Assembly: GCA_964497585.1 (NCBI GenBank)
Contig: CAZCDS010000019.1
Span: 35,203 to 99,202, forward strand
Direction: 5' to 3'
From: CAZCDS01 sp964497585
Lineage (GTDB): Bacteria > Desulfobacterota > Desulfomonilia > Desulfomonilales > Desulfomonilaceae
DNA length: 64,000 nucleotides
In this document: one piece after another, positions 27,267 through 36,189 of the stretch
Layout: each line of letters begins with the position of its first letter
Numbering within the stretch: position 1 is the first letter of the stretch
Program-made: the position numbers and the translations under genes
The notes under the pieces: model-generated
Database searches by the model: none
The model's input: only the letters and a program-made list of their open reading frames with translations
Told to the model about the DNA's origin: nothing

Positions 27267-27734
27267 ATGGGAGACGACGACAGGATAAAGGTCATCTGCA
27301 AGAATCGCAAAGCCCGTTTCAACTACTTCATTGAAGACACCTATGAGGCGGGAATCGCCCTGCTGGGCTCCGAGGTCAAGTCGCTGCGGCAGGGTAAGGC
27401 CAACCTTTCTGACGCGTACGCTAAGATCGAAGACGGACAACTGTATCTCGTCGACGCGCATATCTCGCCGTACGACCAGGCAAACCGACAGAACCACGAT
27501 CCTCTTCGCCAACGCAGGCTTCTCATGCACCGGCGGGAGATTAAGAAACTCGTCGGAAAGGTTGCCGAGCGGGGTTTTTCTCTCATCCCGTTGCAACTCT
27601 ATTTCAAGAATGGTAAGGTCAAAGTACGGCTCGCTCTGGCCAAGGGCAAGAAGGCCTATGACAAACGCGAGTCTATCCGCAAGAAGGACCAGCGCCGGGA
27701 ACTGGAACGACTCATAAAGTACCGTCAGAGATGA
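27267..27734 (+). CDS. smpB: SsrA-binding protein SmpB
   Basis: A 155-residue SmpB, the tmRNA partner in ribosome rescue. ICKNRKARFNYFIEDTYEAG and ALLGSEVKSLRQGKANLSDAY are the usual N-terminal OB-fold strands. The tail GKKAYDKRESIRKKDQ is the basic C-terminus that reaches into the mRNA channel. The ATG at 27267 has GCGAGGA close upstream; the longer open frame begins in non-conserved sequence. The tmRNA gene lies 104 bases downstream on the same strand, placing both rescue components together. Confidence 0.96.
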   Translation: MGDDDRIKVICKNRKARFNYFIEDTYEAGIALLGSEVKSLRQGKANLSDAYAKIEDGQLYLVDAHISPYDQANRQNHDPLRQRRLLMHRREIKKLVGKVAERGFSLIPLQLYFKNGKVKVRLALAKGKKAYDKRESIRKKDQRRELERLIKYRQR

Positions 27735-27838
27735 TTGCGGTGCATTGTGGCTGTCGCCGGGAACCGGCTCTTGATACGTTCTGAAACTTGTCTGGCGATC
27801 GGTTGTCAAATAATAGCGCAACGTATCTTTATCCGAAA

Positions 27839-28192
27839 GGGGGCGAAAAGGTTTCGACGGGGATAGTTGAGGCCGATGCTGCATGTCGAGCACTCCGGTA
27901 GCTCGTAAATCCACCGGTAAACATATACTCGCCAACGATTACGAGTACGCTCTGGCGGCGTAATGCCAGCACCTCCCTGTCTTTTCCTGCGAAGGCGGAT
28001 GAGGTGAGGACAGCAGGATAGCCGATTCCCCGGACCCGTTGGGGATGACGCGAAACCACCAAGCGGGTTGGTCCCGGAAGTACCCGTTCCGAGGGGGCCT
28101 TCCAGGGACGAGAAACAAACCTCGGAATAAACATGTAGACGCGTCGAGCTGAAGATTTCCGGACGCGGGTTCGATTCCCGCCGCCTCCACCA
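27839..28192 (+). ncRNA. ssrA: tmRNA (one-piece), tag ANDYEYALAA
   Basis: The 5' end GGGGGCGAAAAGG and the 3' end CGGGTTCGATTCCCGCCG plus CCTCCACCA form the tRNA-Ala-like domain. GGGGGCG pairs with CGCCTCC over seven bases, and CCA is encoded. The tag reading frame is 27931-27960 (GCC AAC GAT TAC GAG TAC GCT CTG GCG GCG) with TAA at 27961-27963, giving ANDYEYALAA. Length is about 354 bases. TTGTCA at 27803-27808 with A/T-rich sequence near 27824-27832 may be its promoter. ssrA 3' ends are common integration sites, and accessory genes follow here. Confidence 0.96.
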
Positions 28193-28217
28193 CTTAACAT
28201 ATTGACATAATTAGGTC

Positions 28218-28255
28218 GAGACCCCCGAAAAAGGGTGTGCAAGTTCGGGGGTCTC
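28218..28255 (+). terminator. Hairpin downstream of ssrA
   Basis: GAGACCCCCGAA (28218-28229) and TTCGGGGGTCTC (28244-28255) form a perfect 12-bp stem with a 14-base loop, 25 bases after the tmRNA 3' end. Only a short T run follows, so termination strength is uncertain. Confidence 0.65.
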
Positions 28256-28660
28256 TTCGCGTCCGATGGGCTGAACAAACCGAGGGGCTGCCGTCCCCAG
28301 CTTCCACTTGCAGGCACTATAGTGGTCCTACAGACAGTTCCTGGGCAGGCTGCTCACTCTGCACCAGTTTCTTCTCAACAAGGGCAAGAAGATGCGGCAC
28401 CGCCATGAGTGAACCTGCTGAACGCAGTTAAAAGAGTTATGCGATAGGAGTCTGTGTCGAGGAAAGAAACGTGAAAAACCCCATGCGCCCGTCCACCTCC
28501 ATAGCGACCGCTGCGTCAATCCCGATCCTGACTCTCCCCTTAGTCCTGCCTGGCCTTTCCTTCGGATGGAGCACCCGGAACACACCATCCGACAAGGAGG
28601 CAGAATAAGTACCTTGCATCACCAGAGAAAACGAGTATCCTTCAAGCGCGGAGGTTGGTC
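28256..28660. other. Intergenic region after ssrA
   Basis: About 400 bases between the ssrA hairpin and the toxin-antitoxin pair. I see no integrase, no convincing repeat of the ssrA 3' end and no supported coding frame. Confidence 0.4.
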
Positions 28661-28891
28661 ATGGACAAAGACGAACTTCTTCAACGAATTACCCGAGACC
28701 CCAATATCTTTGGTGGTAAGCCCATCATCAGAGGTAGGCGTCTAGCTGTCGAGCATGTTCTTGAGATGCTCGATGCCGGAGATACTGTGAAAGATCTTCT
28801 CGCAGCCTACCGGTGGCTTGAAGTGGAAGACATCGAAGCCTGTCTGATTCATGCCGGACGTCAGACCGATCTTCGCGCGTTCACAGCATGA
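28661..28891 (+). CDS. DUF433-family antitoxin
   Basis: A 76-residue DUF433 protein, the small helical protein paired with DUF5615 PIN-like toxins. The core ITRDPNIFGGKPIIRGRRLAVEHVLEML and GDTVKDLLAAYRWLEVEDIEACL is typical and complete. These proteins are thought to bind DNA and neutralise the toxin. ATG 28661 follows GGAGGT by five bases. The gene overlaps the toxin gene by four bases (ATGA), so translation is coupled. It is the first gene of the accessory stretch after ssrA. Confidence 0.85.
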   Translation: MDKDELLQRITRDPNIFGGKPIIRGRRLAVEHVLEMLDAGDTVKDLLAAYRWLEVEDIEACLIHAGRQTDLRAFTA

Positions 28892-29247
28892 GACTTCTTG
28901 TGGATAGCTGTGTGGCGGAATCAGTGTACGACGAATTGCTCGATGCTGGTTATGATGCCGAATGGACCGGGGATTGGGACGAAGATGCGGGAGACAGAGA
29001 GATATTGAGAATTGCTCATACCGAAGGTCGTATAGTTGTAACCTTGGACAAGGACTTTGGTGAATTGGCGGTTCGACAGGGTGTGTATCATTGCGGAATC
29101 GTCCGGCTCAAGAAGCTCAGGATTAACGACCAAGCAAAAAGATGTATTGAAGCCTTGGAATCTTTTGGGGAGGAACTCCAGCAAGGCTCGATGGTAGTTG
29201 TGGAGCCAGGCAGAATAAGATGGCGGCCTGCCTCAAAAGGATCTTGA
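28888..29247 (+). CDS. DUF5615 PIN-like toxin
   Basis: A 119-residue Mut7-C/DUF5615-type PIN-fold protein, the predicted ribonuclease toxin of a VapBC-like module. LLVDSCVAESVYDELLDAGYDAEW gives the first acidic residue (D6), and VVTLDKDFGELA gives the conserved DxDFG-like acidic cluster; E and D in EDAGDREILRIA complete the site. The usual N-terminal Asp is kept, so it may be active. It shares an ATGA overlap with the DUF433 gene. The RNA target is unknown. Confidence 0.82.
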   Translation: MRLLVDSCVAESVYDELLDAGYDAEWTGDWDEDAGDREILRIAHTEGRIVVTLDKDFGELAVRQGVYHCGIVRLKKLRINDQAKRCIEALESFGEELQQGSMVVVEPGRIRWRPASKGS

Positions 29248-29785
29248 CCTGCTGGAGAAAGGAGATCTTGACGGCTGCACCGACAGTTAACAAGGTTGTC
29301 TATCTGGATTGTGAAAATGCCGGTAAAAACAGCGGCCAAAGTCCTGTATTTCGCTAAAGGGGTGCAACGTTTCGTGACCGTACCTCTGCTTATCGTCGAA
29401 GCTGGGTAGCAAACAGCCCCTGTTCGTTGAAATTGAAGCTGAAACAAGTCACACCCGCGTTGCGAAGCTCCGGGTAAACCATAGCTATTTTACCGAGCGA
29501 CTCGCATCAGGTTGATTGCCTGGCAATGCCCCCAAAGGACGGTTCGGCCGTCGTCCACTCCCCCTTGTGGTCCCCGCGCTTTCTCCGCCGAGAAGGTCGG
29601 CTTTTCCAGCTTAGTCCCGTGTCCGGTTTTCGGGCTCCATTAGAGATTGTCTCAATTCTCTTGATAGGTTATGCTTCGAGCCACAAGAGGCGATTCGAGA
29701 GGTGGGGGAATGGGTCATCCTTACGACCTCAACCGAATCCCGGAGGTCGCTGACTCAAAGCCCATCCAAACGGGGGAACGGCGGC
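29248..29785. other. Intergenic region carrying dispersed repeat copy A
   Basis: About 540 bases. It holds repeat copy A at 29469-29519 and no supported gene. Confidence 0.4.
29469..29519. repeat. 51-bp dispersed repeat, copy A
   Basis: Aligns without gaps to copies at 32931-32981 and 36037-36087. Shared blocks include TCCGGGT, CCAT and ATCAGGTTGATTGC. Read on the minus strand, all three contain a TGA stop, then a CL-x-K/E-x-x-MVYPEL-like reading. Confidence 0.6.
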
Positions 29786-31225
29786 ATGGCAACCTGCAAA
29801 TACGAAAGCGACGAGTATCGGTGTCCCTGGGAAAGTGATGAAGAAACGGGTGACGGCTTCTGTATTCTGCATTCCCCGAACCCTGAGAAGGATCAGGAAG
29901 CCTTTGCGAAGCGCTTGGCAGCTCACCGCGAAAAATACGGGGATGTCTTCATTGGCTTTGTTTTCCCCGCGACCGTCAGTTTCACGAATACCGAGTTCAG
30001 TGGGAATGCCGATTTCACGGGAGCCAAGTTCAGTGGGGAGGCCCGGTTTGGGGGAGCCAAGTTCGTGGGGAATGCCAACTTTGGCCGCGCCGCGTTCAGC
30101 GGGAATGCCAACTTTCGGGAAGCCACGTTCAGCAGAGTTGGCTTCTACGATGCCACATTCGGGAAGGCCAACTTTGGCCGCGCCGTGTTCAGAGAGGGGG
30201 CTGGCTTTCTCGACGCCACGTTCAACGGGAATGCCGACTTTAGCGATGCCACGTTCGGCGAGGCCCACTTTGGATGCGCCACGTTCAGCGGCGAAACCGA
30301 CTTTTTTGAAACCACGTTCAACGGGGAGGCGTACTTTAGCGAAGCCGCGTTCGACGGGAAGACTATCTTTTATAAAGCCACGTTCAGCGGGAGCGCCGAC
30401 TTTGAGCTAGCCACGTTCAGCGGGAGCGCCCGCTTTCGGGGTACTGAGTTCACGGAAGCTGTCTCTTTCCGTGGAGCCTCATTCTTAGGTAGGACCCTGT
30501 TTCAAGGCGGAAAACGAGATCAAAAGCGTGTTCACGTTTTCCTCGGGAGAGGCTCAGAAGCGGAATGCGACTTTACCGATGCCGTGATTGATTTGCTGGC
30601 TGTGTTGAGTTTTCGGGGTGTGGACCTCACAAGGTGCAAATTCCTCGGCACAGACCTGCGCAAGGTTGAGCTGACTGACGTTATATGGGCGCGATTGGGT
30701 CGCCGCTTCGGCATTTACGATCAGCTCGATGCGGAACGAAATGGACGAACGGACGAGTATCCTTTCATTGAACGACTCTACCGCGAAATCAAACAAAACT
30801 ACGAAGACCGACGAGACTACGAGCGGGCCAGCGACTTTCATTACGGCGAGAAGGAGATGCGCCGGAGGAATCCAAAGACTCGTCCGGGGCTTCGCTTTCT
30901 CCTGACCCTCTACTGGTTGTTCAGCGGCTACGGCGAGCGATGGGTACGGCCACTCATCTGCGGTGCTATTCTCCTTGTGGTCTGCGCCGGTCTCTATCTC
31001 TTGCTGGGCCTGCATCCCAAGAGCGGGGGAGCTACCCTGGATGTGACGAGCCTGTGGGACTGGCTTCGGAGTGGCTTTTACAGTTTTCGTGTCATGACCC
31101 TTCTCAGACCTGACGATCTGGCCCCAATTCGGTACGCGAAGCTCGTGAAGGCGTTTGAGAGCCTCGCTGGCCCTCTCCTGATCGGTCTTGCCGCGTTGGC
31201 TATACGTCAGCGCCTGAAGCGATAA
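29786..31225 (+). CDS. Pentapeptide-repeat protein with C-terminal membrane segments
   Basis: A 479-residue protein. The N-terminus has CKYESDEYRCPW and CILHSPNP, a four-Cys/His zinc-binding-like motif often found ahead of pentapeptide repeats. Residues about 68-230 are tandem pentapeptide repeats of the A(D/N)F type, for example AKFSGEARFGGAKFVGNANF, forming a quadrilateral beta helix. A helical linker and two or three membrane helices follow (RPLICGAILLVVCAGLYLLL and the final LAGPLLIGLAALAI). ATG 29786 has GGGGGAA eight bases upstream. Such membrane pentapeptide proteins are of unknown function; the DNA-mimic role of MfpA/Qnr is unlikely given the membrane anchor. Confidence 0.8.
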   Translation: MATCKYESDEYRCPWESDEETGDGFCILHSPNPEKDQEAFAKRLAAHREKYGDVFIGFVFPATVSFTNTEFSGNADFTGAKFSGEARFGGAKFVGNANFGRAAFSGNANFREATFSRVGFYDATFGKANFGRAVFREGAGFLDATFNGNADFSDATFGEAHFGCATFSGETDFFETTFNGEAYFSEAAFDGKTIFYKATFSGSADFELATFSGSARFRGTEFTEAVSFRGASFLGRTLFQGGKRDQKRVHVFLGRGSEAECDFTDAVIDLLAVLSFRGVDLTRCKFLGTDLRKVELTDVIWARLGRRFGIYDQLDAERNGRTDEYPFIERLYREIKQNYEDRRDYERASDFHYGEKEMRRRNPKTRPGLRFLLTLYWLFSGYGERWVRPLICGAILLVVCAGLYLLLGLHPKSGGATLDVTSLWDWLRSGFYSFRVMTLLRPDDLAPIRYAKLVKAFESLAGPLLIGLAALAIRQRLKR

Positions 31226-31626
31226 AGACTAGGGGCCGGCCTTTGCCAGGATCTGCGGTCGGGGTCAGATACTGACGAAGGATCGAAGGTCGGGCGAGTG
31301 ACAGTGGGATCGTATTGACTGCCCTGCCCTCCTCTGCCTGGCGATCACCAGGAACATTGACGCTCCGGGACGCGGTGGTGGCAGTGCTTCCTGCAGGAGC
31401 TTCCAGAGCCTGGCGAAAAGCGCGGCTTCGGAGATTCAAGGAGAAGCCCTGAGCCGCGATTTCAGCGACGGACCCATCGACCCTACCTTTTGACCATTAC
31501 CATCACCATAATCGTCCAGCCACGGCGATTATACGAAGCCTGTTTCGGACTGGGTGGTAGCCGGGTCAGGGTCTTTTCAGTTAGAAACGTTCTAAGTGGA
31601 TTCCTCTCCATGAAGAAAGGGAATCA
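31226..31626. other. Intergenic stretch between convergent genes
   Basis: About 400 bases with nothing recognisable. Confidence 0.4.
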
Positions 31627-32130
31627 CTATTTGCTCTCGTCGAACCATCCTCTGGTGAGTTCTTCTGCTCTTCGATCTTTCTGGTTCTGCTGCTCCTCCT
31701 CCTCGCTCAGTCGCTGCAATTCCCGTTCGCGTCTCTTGTCCTCTTCATTGAGGTGGCGGCGGTACTCTTTGTTGGCTTTTTCGCAGGATATTCGTAGCGA
31801 TTCCGGTGTATTGGGATGAGGCCCTTTGCCACCAACGGAGAACTGGAATAGCAAGAGCTTGCCCAGCTCATGCTTGCCAGCCAGTTCGTCTTCCAATAAC
31901 CTAGTAGGCAGCGCCTTTTTGGCATGTATCTGATGGGGTTGTAGAATTTGCTCTCCCGAGTACTTCTTGCATTCCCCATAGGCGGAATGGAAAGCCTCCA
32001 TCCACTTTTGCGGAGGATTAGCGGTGAGAAGAATTGGCAAGTAGTAGATGTGTTTTTTTTCCAGGCTTCGCACCGGTTTTAGGCTCTTCTCTATGGTTAT
32101 GTCTTTGAACTCCTCTACGCGACTGGACAT
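31627..32130 (-). CDS. Hypothetical charged protein
   Basis: A 167-residue soluble protein with a strong ribosome site (AGGAGG seven bases before the ATG). The first 100 residues are mixed alpha/beta (KKHIYYLPILLTANPPQKWMEAF). The last 60 are a highly charged helix (KEYRRHLNEEDKRRERELQR and EEEEQQNQKDRRAEEL) likely to form a coiled coil. I recognise no family. The A/T-richer base composition matches the neighbouring accessory genes. It is followed upstream (182 bases) by a membrane-protein gene on the same strand, with which it may form an operon. Confidence 0.6.
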   Translation of the reverse strand: MSSRVEEFKDITIEKSLKPVRSLEKKHIYYLPILLTANPPQKWMEAFHSAYGECKKYSGEQILQPHQIHAKKALPTRLLEDELAGKHELGKLLLFQFSVGGKGPHPNTPESLRISCEKANKEYRRHLNEEDKRRERELQRLSEEEEQQNQKDRRAEELTRGWFDESK

Positions 32131-32312
32131 CCTGCGCCCTCCTTTCTGAGTCTCCTCAATGCCGAATTCACGGCATCTTTGTCAACGTCGCAACCGACGA
32201 CCGCCGGTTCAGTCTTTTAGCTGCTAAGGCAGTTGTTCCCCCGCCCTTGTTGCCAGGGAGGGAACCTTTTCCTACGCCTCCTCCCATGAGCATGGTTATT
32301 CTCGACCAGATC

Positions 32313-32873
32313 TTAACCACTCGAAGGTTCCAACTCCTGAGCAAGATGAGTCTTGGCGCAACGCTCAAGACGACGAAAGCATCCCCAAAGCCCGGCAATT
32401 ATAACAAAGTAAGACACCTTGAGCTTCCATTGACACGCGTCCAAGTCAGTCGGAAGTCCATCCCTCATCAACAGGAGTCCGATAGGAACTGCGAAGGCCA
32501 GAAACGTCAGGATGACGTGAGACCAGAAATTTGCGCGGGACGGCAGTCGATGCCTTCTCGAAAAGTCGTGCCACCTGGTCAGAATATCGTTATTATTGTG
32601 ATCTCTTGCCTCCTTTTCAAGGAAGGTTTCCAACTTACGAATGCTGATGGTCGAGGCTATCCCGAAGATATCGAACAACACGGCGATCAGAGGCACAAGA
32701 TATAGGGCTGCCTGCGTCATGTCGTTTGTGTTGCTCCCCAACTTGACCGATCCGATACCGAAAAAGCCCGCAACGAACGCGATTTTCATAATCGAGAGCT
32801 TGGACCGTCGCTCCTGAATGAATCGGAGTTCGTTGTAGAGTTTCTCCAACCCCCTATCCGTCTCTTTGTCCAT
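32313..32873 (-). CDS. Hypothetical membrane protein
   Basis: A 186-residue protein with a charged N-terminal helix (RGLEKLYNELRFIQERRSKL) and about four membrane segments: IMKIAFVAGFFGIGSV, ALYLVPLIAVLFDIFGIA, SHVILTFLAFAVPIGLLL and VSYFVIIAGLWGCF. A soluble loop lies between helices 2 and 3. GGGAGG precedes the ATG. I recognise no family. It precedes the charged protein at 31627-32130 on the same strand, and copy B of the dispersed repeat sits just before it. Accessory-gene character is inferred from position and composition. Confidence 0.6.
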   Translation of the reverse strand: MDKETDRGLEKLYNELRFIQERRSKLSIMKIAFVAGFFGIGSVKLGSNTNDMTQAALYLVPLIAVLFDIFGIASTISIRKLETFLEKEARDHNNNDILTRWHDFSRRHRLPSRANFWSHVILTFLAFAVPIGLLLMRDGLPTDLDACQWKLKVSYFVIIAGLWGCFRRLERCAKTHLAQELEPSSG

Positions 32874-33250
32874 GGGATCCTCCCTTAGGAAGCCGATCCT
32901 TGGGCGAGCCGGCTTTTGAGCTCCGCGAGTTCCGGGTGGACCATCCTTATCTCAGCGAGGCATTCGTATCAAGTTGATTGCGTTGCAAATACGTCACCTC
33001 ACGCGAACCCGAACACCTGGAGTTCCTCCGGACGCGGACCAGGCGCATTCCGAGAACACCCCAACCTCTCATCCTCAAGACGCATTGCGGATGGTGTGCC
33101 TGGAATTCCTTTCGCAAGCGCCCAGCGAACGATAGTCAACTCCAAAATCTCGCATCCCATGCGCGCAGAGCCAAGAGAGGCATCTGGAGCCACCGAATCC
33201 GCTTCCCCCCCATGACAGCGTAGACAGCGGTGGAATTGGTGAGACTTGCT
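32874..33250. other. Intergenic region carrying dispersed repeat copy B
   Basis: About 377 bases. Repeat copy B lies at 32931-32981. A minus-strand minicistron MVHPELAELKSRLAQGSAS starts at 32944 and ends just before the gene at 32873; whether it is translated is unknown. Confidence 0.4.
32931..32981. repeat. 51-bp dispersed repeat, copy B
   Basis: Ungapped match to copies A and C. Same orientation as both. It sits about 60 bases upstream of the minus-strand membrane-protein gene. Confidence 0.6.
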
Positions 33251-34828
33251 TTAGGCAACGTCGCCGGTAAAAAGTTCCTGCTGCTTCTCCCGTGGAGTGA
33301 CCGTCTGCAAAAGAAGATGGGCTATTTGCCGAGTAGGAACCTTGGATAACTCTTTCGGTTCAATCTTATGAAGACCACCGCCGTAGGTCCTGCCCTCATT
33401 AAGCATATCCTCTGGCCGAATCTCTTTAAGGATCATCCAGATTGACTTTGCCAGCGCCGGATCTTTGGCAAGAGCCGTATTTAGCTCATGGTGAGGATAG
33501 AGCAGATGATAAGAATTCGTCACCGTAGCGGCGGAGTGGTTCAAGATAAACCTGAATGGAGAGGGTCTCTTGGAAGCACTCCTTCCCATGTACGTGCAAA
33601 TGAATGGCGAAGGAGGCCGAGACTCTTGAAGGTACCAGGGCAAACGGCTCCTACACAGGTATCGTTGATCGACGCCCCTTCTACGACCTTCCTCCAAATA
33701 CTCCCAAAGCGCCGGGTAGTGGTCTCTCACAAAACCAGGAGGCAGCTTACAGTCCAAAAGGAAGAGCTGAGGTTCCACACAAGGATTCCCATCCTCATCG
33801 CCAAGAATTTCGTCAACCTTAAGGAATCGTGGGCTGGGTAAAACGGGCCGAAAGAACTCAAAAGGTAACCCCCGGTTGCGGATCTCTTCTCTTGCTAACA
33901 CAAAGAAGTTGTTGTCCCCCGTCGCGAGACCTCTACGAACAGAGAATATGTCACCCAAGGTAGCACCTGAAAAGACTTCTCTCTCTTCTGCCAAAGGATA
34001 CCGGGTCCATTTGGATTCATCAGTTAAAAGTCCGGAAGGAATTGACTTCGATACCTTGGGAGAATGCAAGGTTCCTCCAAAGGAGAACTCGACGGAATAT
34101 CCGACCGGAGGGTGCGATTTGCGGAACCACACCACAACAGAGGATACCAAGGCGTCTCGGAACTGGACTTCTTGAGGGTCAAAACGATGAATCCGCAAAA
34201 GAGTCACCTTTTCCAAAAGATACCGCTTCACTGGCATTCCATAGTTAACGTCCATAAACTCACTCGGAATGAGCCAACCAGCAATCCCGCCCTTCCGCAT
34301 CCAGCGGTCTGATAGAGCCAAAAAATAGCAATATAGACCGGCAAGGCCCGAGATCCGCTGTCCGAAGATCGGTTCCGTCAAATCCTGCAATCGAATCTTG
34401 TCCCCGTTGAAGATGTGGTGATGTCTGACATAGGGCGGATTGCAGATTACCAGGTCATGTTTCTTCGATTCCTCTTCCGAAGGAGATACTTGAGTAAAAT
34501 CCGTTCCATGAAGCACCAGAGGCGAATCTTTCCACAGGACCGACGCTGGTTCCCAATAGTGGGTATCGACCTCGAAGCCTTCTGCTTTGGCGATACGCTT
34601 CAGTGGAAAGGTGCTGAGAAGAGCAGAGTAAAAGGCCCCTGTTCCAAAGGCTGGGTCGAAGAAAGAGACTGTTTTCCTTTGTGGAAGAAGCCTCTTGGCA
34701 TAGTTCAGCATATCGAGCGCCAGTTCAAACGGGGTTGCAAACTGCCCAAGCCGATTCCTCTGCACAGTAGTCTTGGCCGCGTCTAGTTCCCTCTGAAGTC
34801 TCTGTCGCTCTATCTCTTGAGGTATCAT
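33251..34828 (-). CDS. Type II N6-adenine DNA methyltransferase
   Basis: A 525-residue class I SAM-dependent methyltransferase. Motif I is FFDPAFGTGAFYSALL, preceded by LGQFATPFELALDML as in gamma-type N6-adenine enzymes. The catalytic motif IV is DLVICNPPYVRHH. The C-terminal half is the target-recognition part, and the length fits the family. The gene starts two bases after the stop of the endonuclease gene, with GAGG inside the latter, so translation is coupled. The partner is XamI-like, so methylation within GTCGAC is inferred, not shown. Codon use is A/T-richer than the chromosome around it. Confidence 0.88.
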   Translation of the reverse strand: MIPQEIERQRLQRELDAAKTTVQRNRLGQFATPFELALDMLNYAKRLLPQRKTVSFFDPAFGTGAFYSALLSTFPLKRIAKAEGFEVDTHYWEPASVLWKDSPLVLHGTDFTQVSPSEEESKKHDLVICNPPYVRHHHIFNGDKIRLQDLTEPIFGQRISGLAGLYCYFLALSDRWMRKGGIAGWLIPSEFMDVNYGMPVKRYLLEKVTLLRIHRFDPQEVQFRDALVSSVVVWFRKSHPPVGYSVEFSFGGTLHSPKVSKSIPSGLLTDESKWTRYPLAEEREVFSGATLGDIFSVRRGLATGDNNFFVLAREEIRNRGLPFEFFRPVLPSPRFLKVDEILGDEDGNPCVEPQLFLLDCKLPPGFVRDHYPALWEYLEEGRRRGVDQRYLCRSRLPWYLQESRPPSPFICTYMGRSASKRPSPFRFILNHSAATVTNSYHLLYPHHELNTALAKDPALAKSIWMILKEIRPEDMLNEGRTYGGGLHKIEPKELSKVPTRQIAHLLLQTVTPREKQQELFTGDVA

Positions 34829-34830
34829 CT

Positions 34831-35802
34831 TTATTGCCTCAACCCAAACTCAGCTAAATCGTCAATCCGATGCTCCCAGACCCAATCGATGCCCTCGGCC
34901 GCCTCATAGCCCAAGTATCTGGTGTCAAAATAGCCGCAGAGAAACAACAGGTATTCCACATCCTCGCCGTAGGTTCGCTTGAGCTGAGCGATCTTCGTCG
35001 CTTCTTCCTTTCTCCTCTTGTTCACATTGGTAAAGTCCCCGGCGGACTTTGCTTCAATCAGAAGTGGAAGGCCGCCCTTTTTTGTACCGGCCCTCATGAC
35101 TGCAACGTCTACGGAGACATTGACCATTTTTTCAGTGGCTTCCTCCTGCCTTGCCGGGACGTTTATATGAAAAGCGTAACTTGAGGCGGGCATCTTATCA
35201 AATGTGATTCCGCTTCCTGAAGGTATCTTCTTGTAACCGCGAGCGTTGAGCCACTTACCGATCAGTTTAAGCTGGCGAGCCTCCTGAGCATTTCGGACAA
35301 TCGGATTTGCCGTGGCTCCACAGAGTCGGTCTGCGACAATGGTGGCGGCACGATGAATCTCGTCTTGTGTGGGCGGTTTCTTTCGATTTAGCCATGTAAA
35401 GATGTCCGGGTCAGCCATTTTCTTAATAATTTTACCTATTTTAATAAGTTCGGCGTCGAGTTTCTTGCCGGTGAGGCCGACAGGCAGCTTCTTCTCCTGT
35501 TCCATCCGAGACACAATGCTTTGTGGAACGCCTGCTAGACCGATAAGCCTGTCCTTCGCTATAGGGGGGCATGTTGACATCCGTAGAGTCCGAACGATTC
35601 CAGGATCCTGACGTAAAATGGCCGGATGAATATTGGTCAGATTGTCCGTCACTTCCAAGGTATTTTCAACTTCTTTAGTCGTCTGTACACGAGTTTCCCT
35701 GAACGCCTTGGGAGCGAAATTCATGAACCATTTGTTGTAGAAGTCTACAGACTTGGCAATGTCGCTCTTCCAGCGGTCGGGCTTGTCACGATTTACCCCC
35801 AT
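34831..35802 (-). CDS. XamI-family type II restriction endonuclease
   Basis: A 323-residue protein matching the XamI endonuclease family from its start (VNRDKPDRWKSDIAKSVDFYN, then WFMNFAPKAFRETR). The candidate PD-(D/E)xK centre is in VSVDVAVMRAG with LPLLIEAKSAGDFTN (E-x-K). The prototype cuts GTCGAC; specificity here is inferred by family. ATG 35802 with GAGAGG five bases upstream is preferred to GTG 35817. It is followed directly by the methyltransferase, completing a restriction-modification pair. No controller (C) protein gene is visible. Confidence 0.85.
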   Translation of the reverse strand: MGVNRDKPDRWKSDIAKSVDFYNKWFMNFAPKAFRETRVQTTKEVENTLEVTDNLTNIHPAILRQDPGIVRTLRMSTCPPIAKDRLIGLAGVPQSIVSRMEQEKKLPVGLTGKKLDAELIKIGKIIKKMADPDIFTWLNRKKPPTQDEIHRAATIVADRLCGATANPIVRNAQEARQLKLIGKWLNARGYKKIPSGSGITFDKMPASSYAFHINVPARQEEATEKMVNVSVDVAVMRAGTKKGGLPLLIEAKSAGDFTNVNKRRKEEATKIAQLKRTYGEDVEYLLFLCGYFDTRYLGYEAAEGIDWVWEHRIDDLAEFGLRQ

Positions 35803-36036
35803 TAATGCCTCTCCCACGAGAAATGGACTGGCGCAGCCTAAGTCATTGCGGAGGCCACAGTTCCTCCCATATCAGGAAAATGTCTCAATCTGCAAGTAGT
35901 TCTGTCCAGAACCATCCAAGAGCAGCATTACAAGTGGTGCAATAATTAGAACAGTGCCGGTCACCAACTCTCTGCTTCTCCAGATTTCAAGTCCGTAGGA
36001 GCCTCCCGCTTGGGTCTCGGTGGAGTTTCCCAAAGT

Positions 36037-36087
36037 TCCGAGTACACCATAGTCGTCTTGCGGAGGCATTCGGATCAGGTTGATTAC
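36037..36087. repeat. 51-bp dispersed repeat, copy C
   Basis: Third ungapped copy, same orientation as A and B. It abuts the IS3-like fragment on its right. Confidence 0.6.
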
Positions 36088-36093
36088 GCTGCA

Positions 36094-36189
36094 AAGCTCC
36101 CCCAAGGCCGACCCATGCATCCTCCCCTTGCTCTTGATCGCCTCAAGAGCAAGCCGGGCCTTCGAGCTCCAATCATATCTCCTTCTCAT
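36094..36189 (-). pseudogene. Possible remnant of an IS3-type transposase OrfA
   Basis: The minus-strand reading MRRRYDWSSKARLALEAIKS followed by KGRMHGSALGEL resembles the first 30 residues of IS3-family OrfA, which typically read RRYxxxFKAKVALEAIKGEKT-xxELASEFGVH. The match then stops at repeat copy C. No OrfB, terminal inverted repeats or target duplication are seen. The evidence is short and could be chance. Confidence 0.3.

Noticed and set aside
30000..30480. Regular 15- and 30-bp periodicity considered as a non-coding repeat array
   Set aside because: It is the coding periodicity of pentapeptide repeats.
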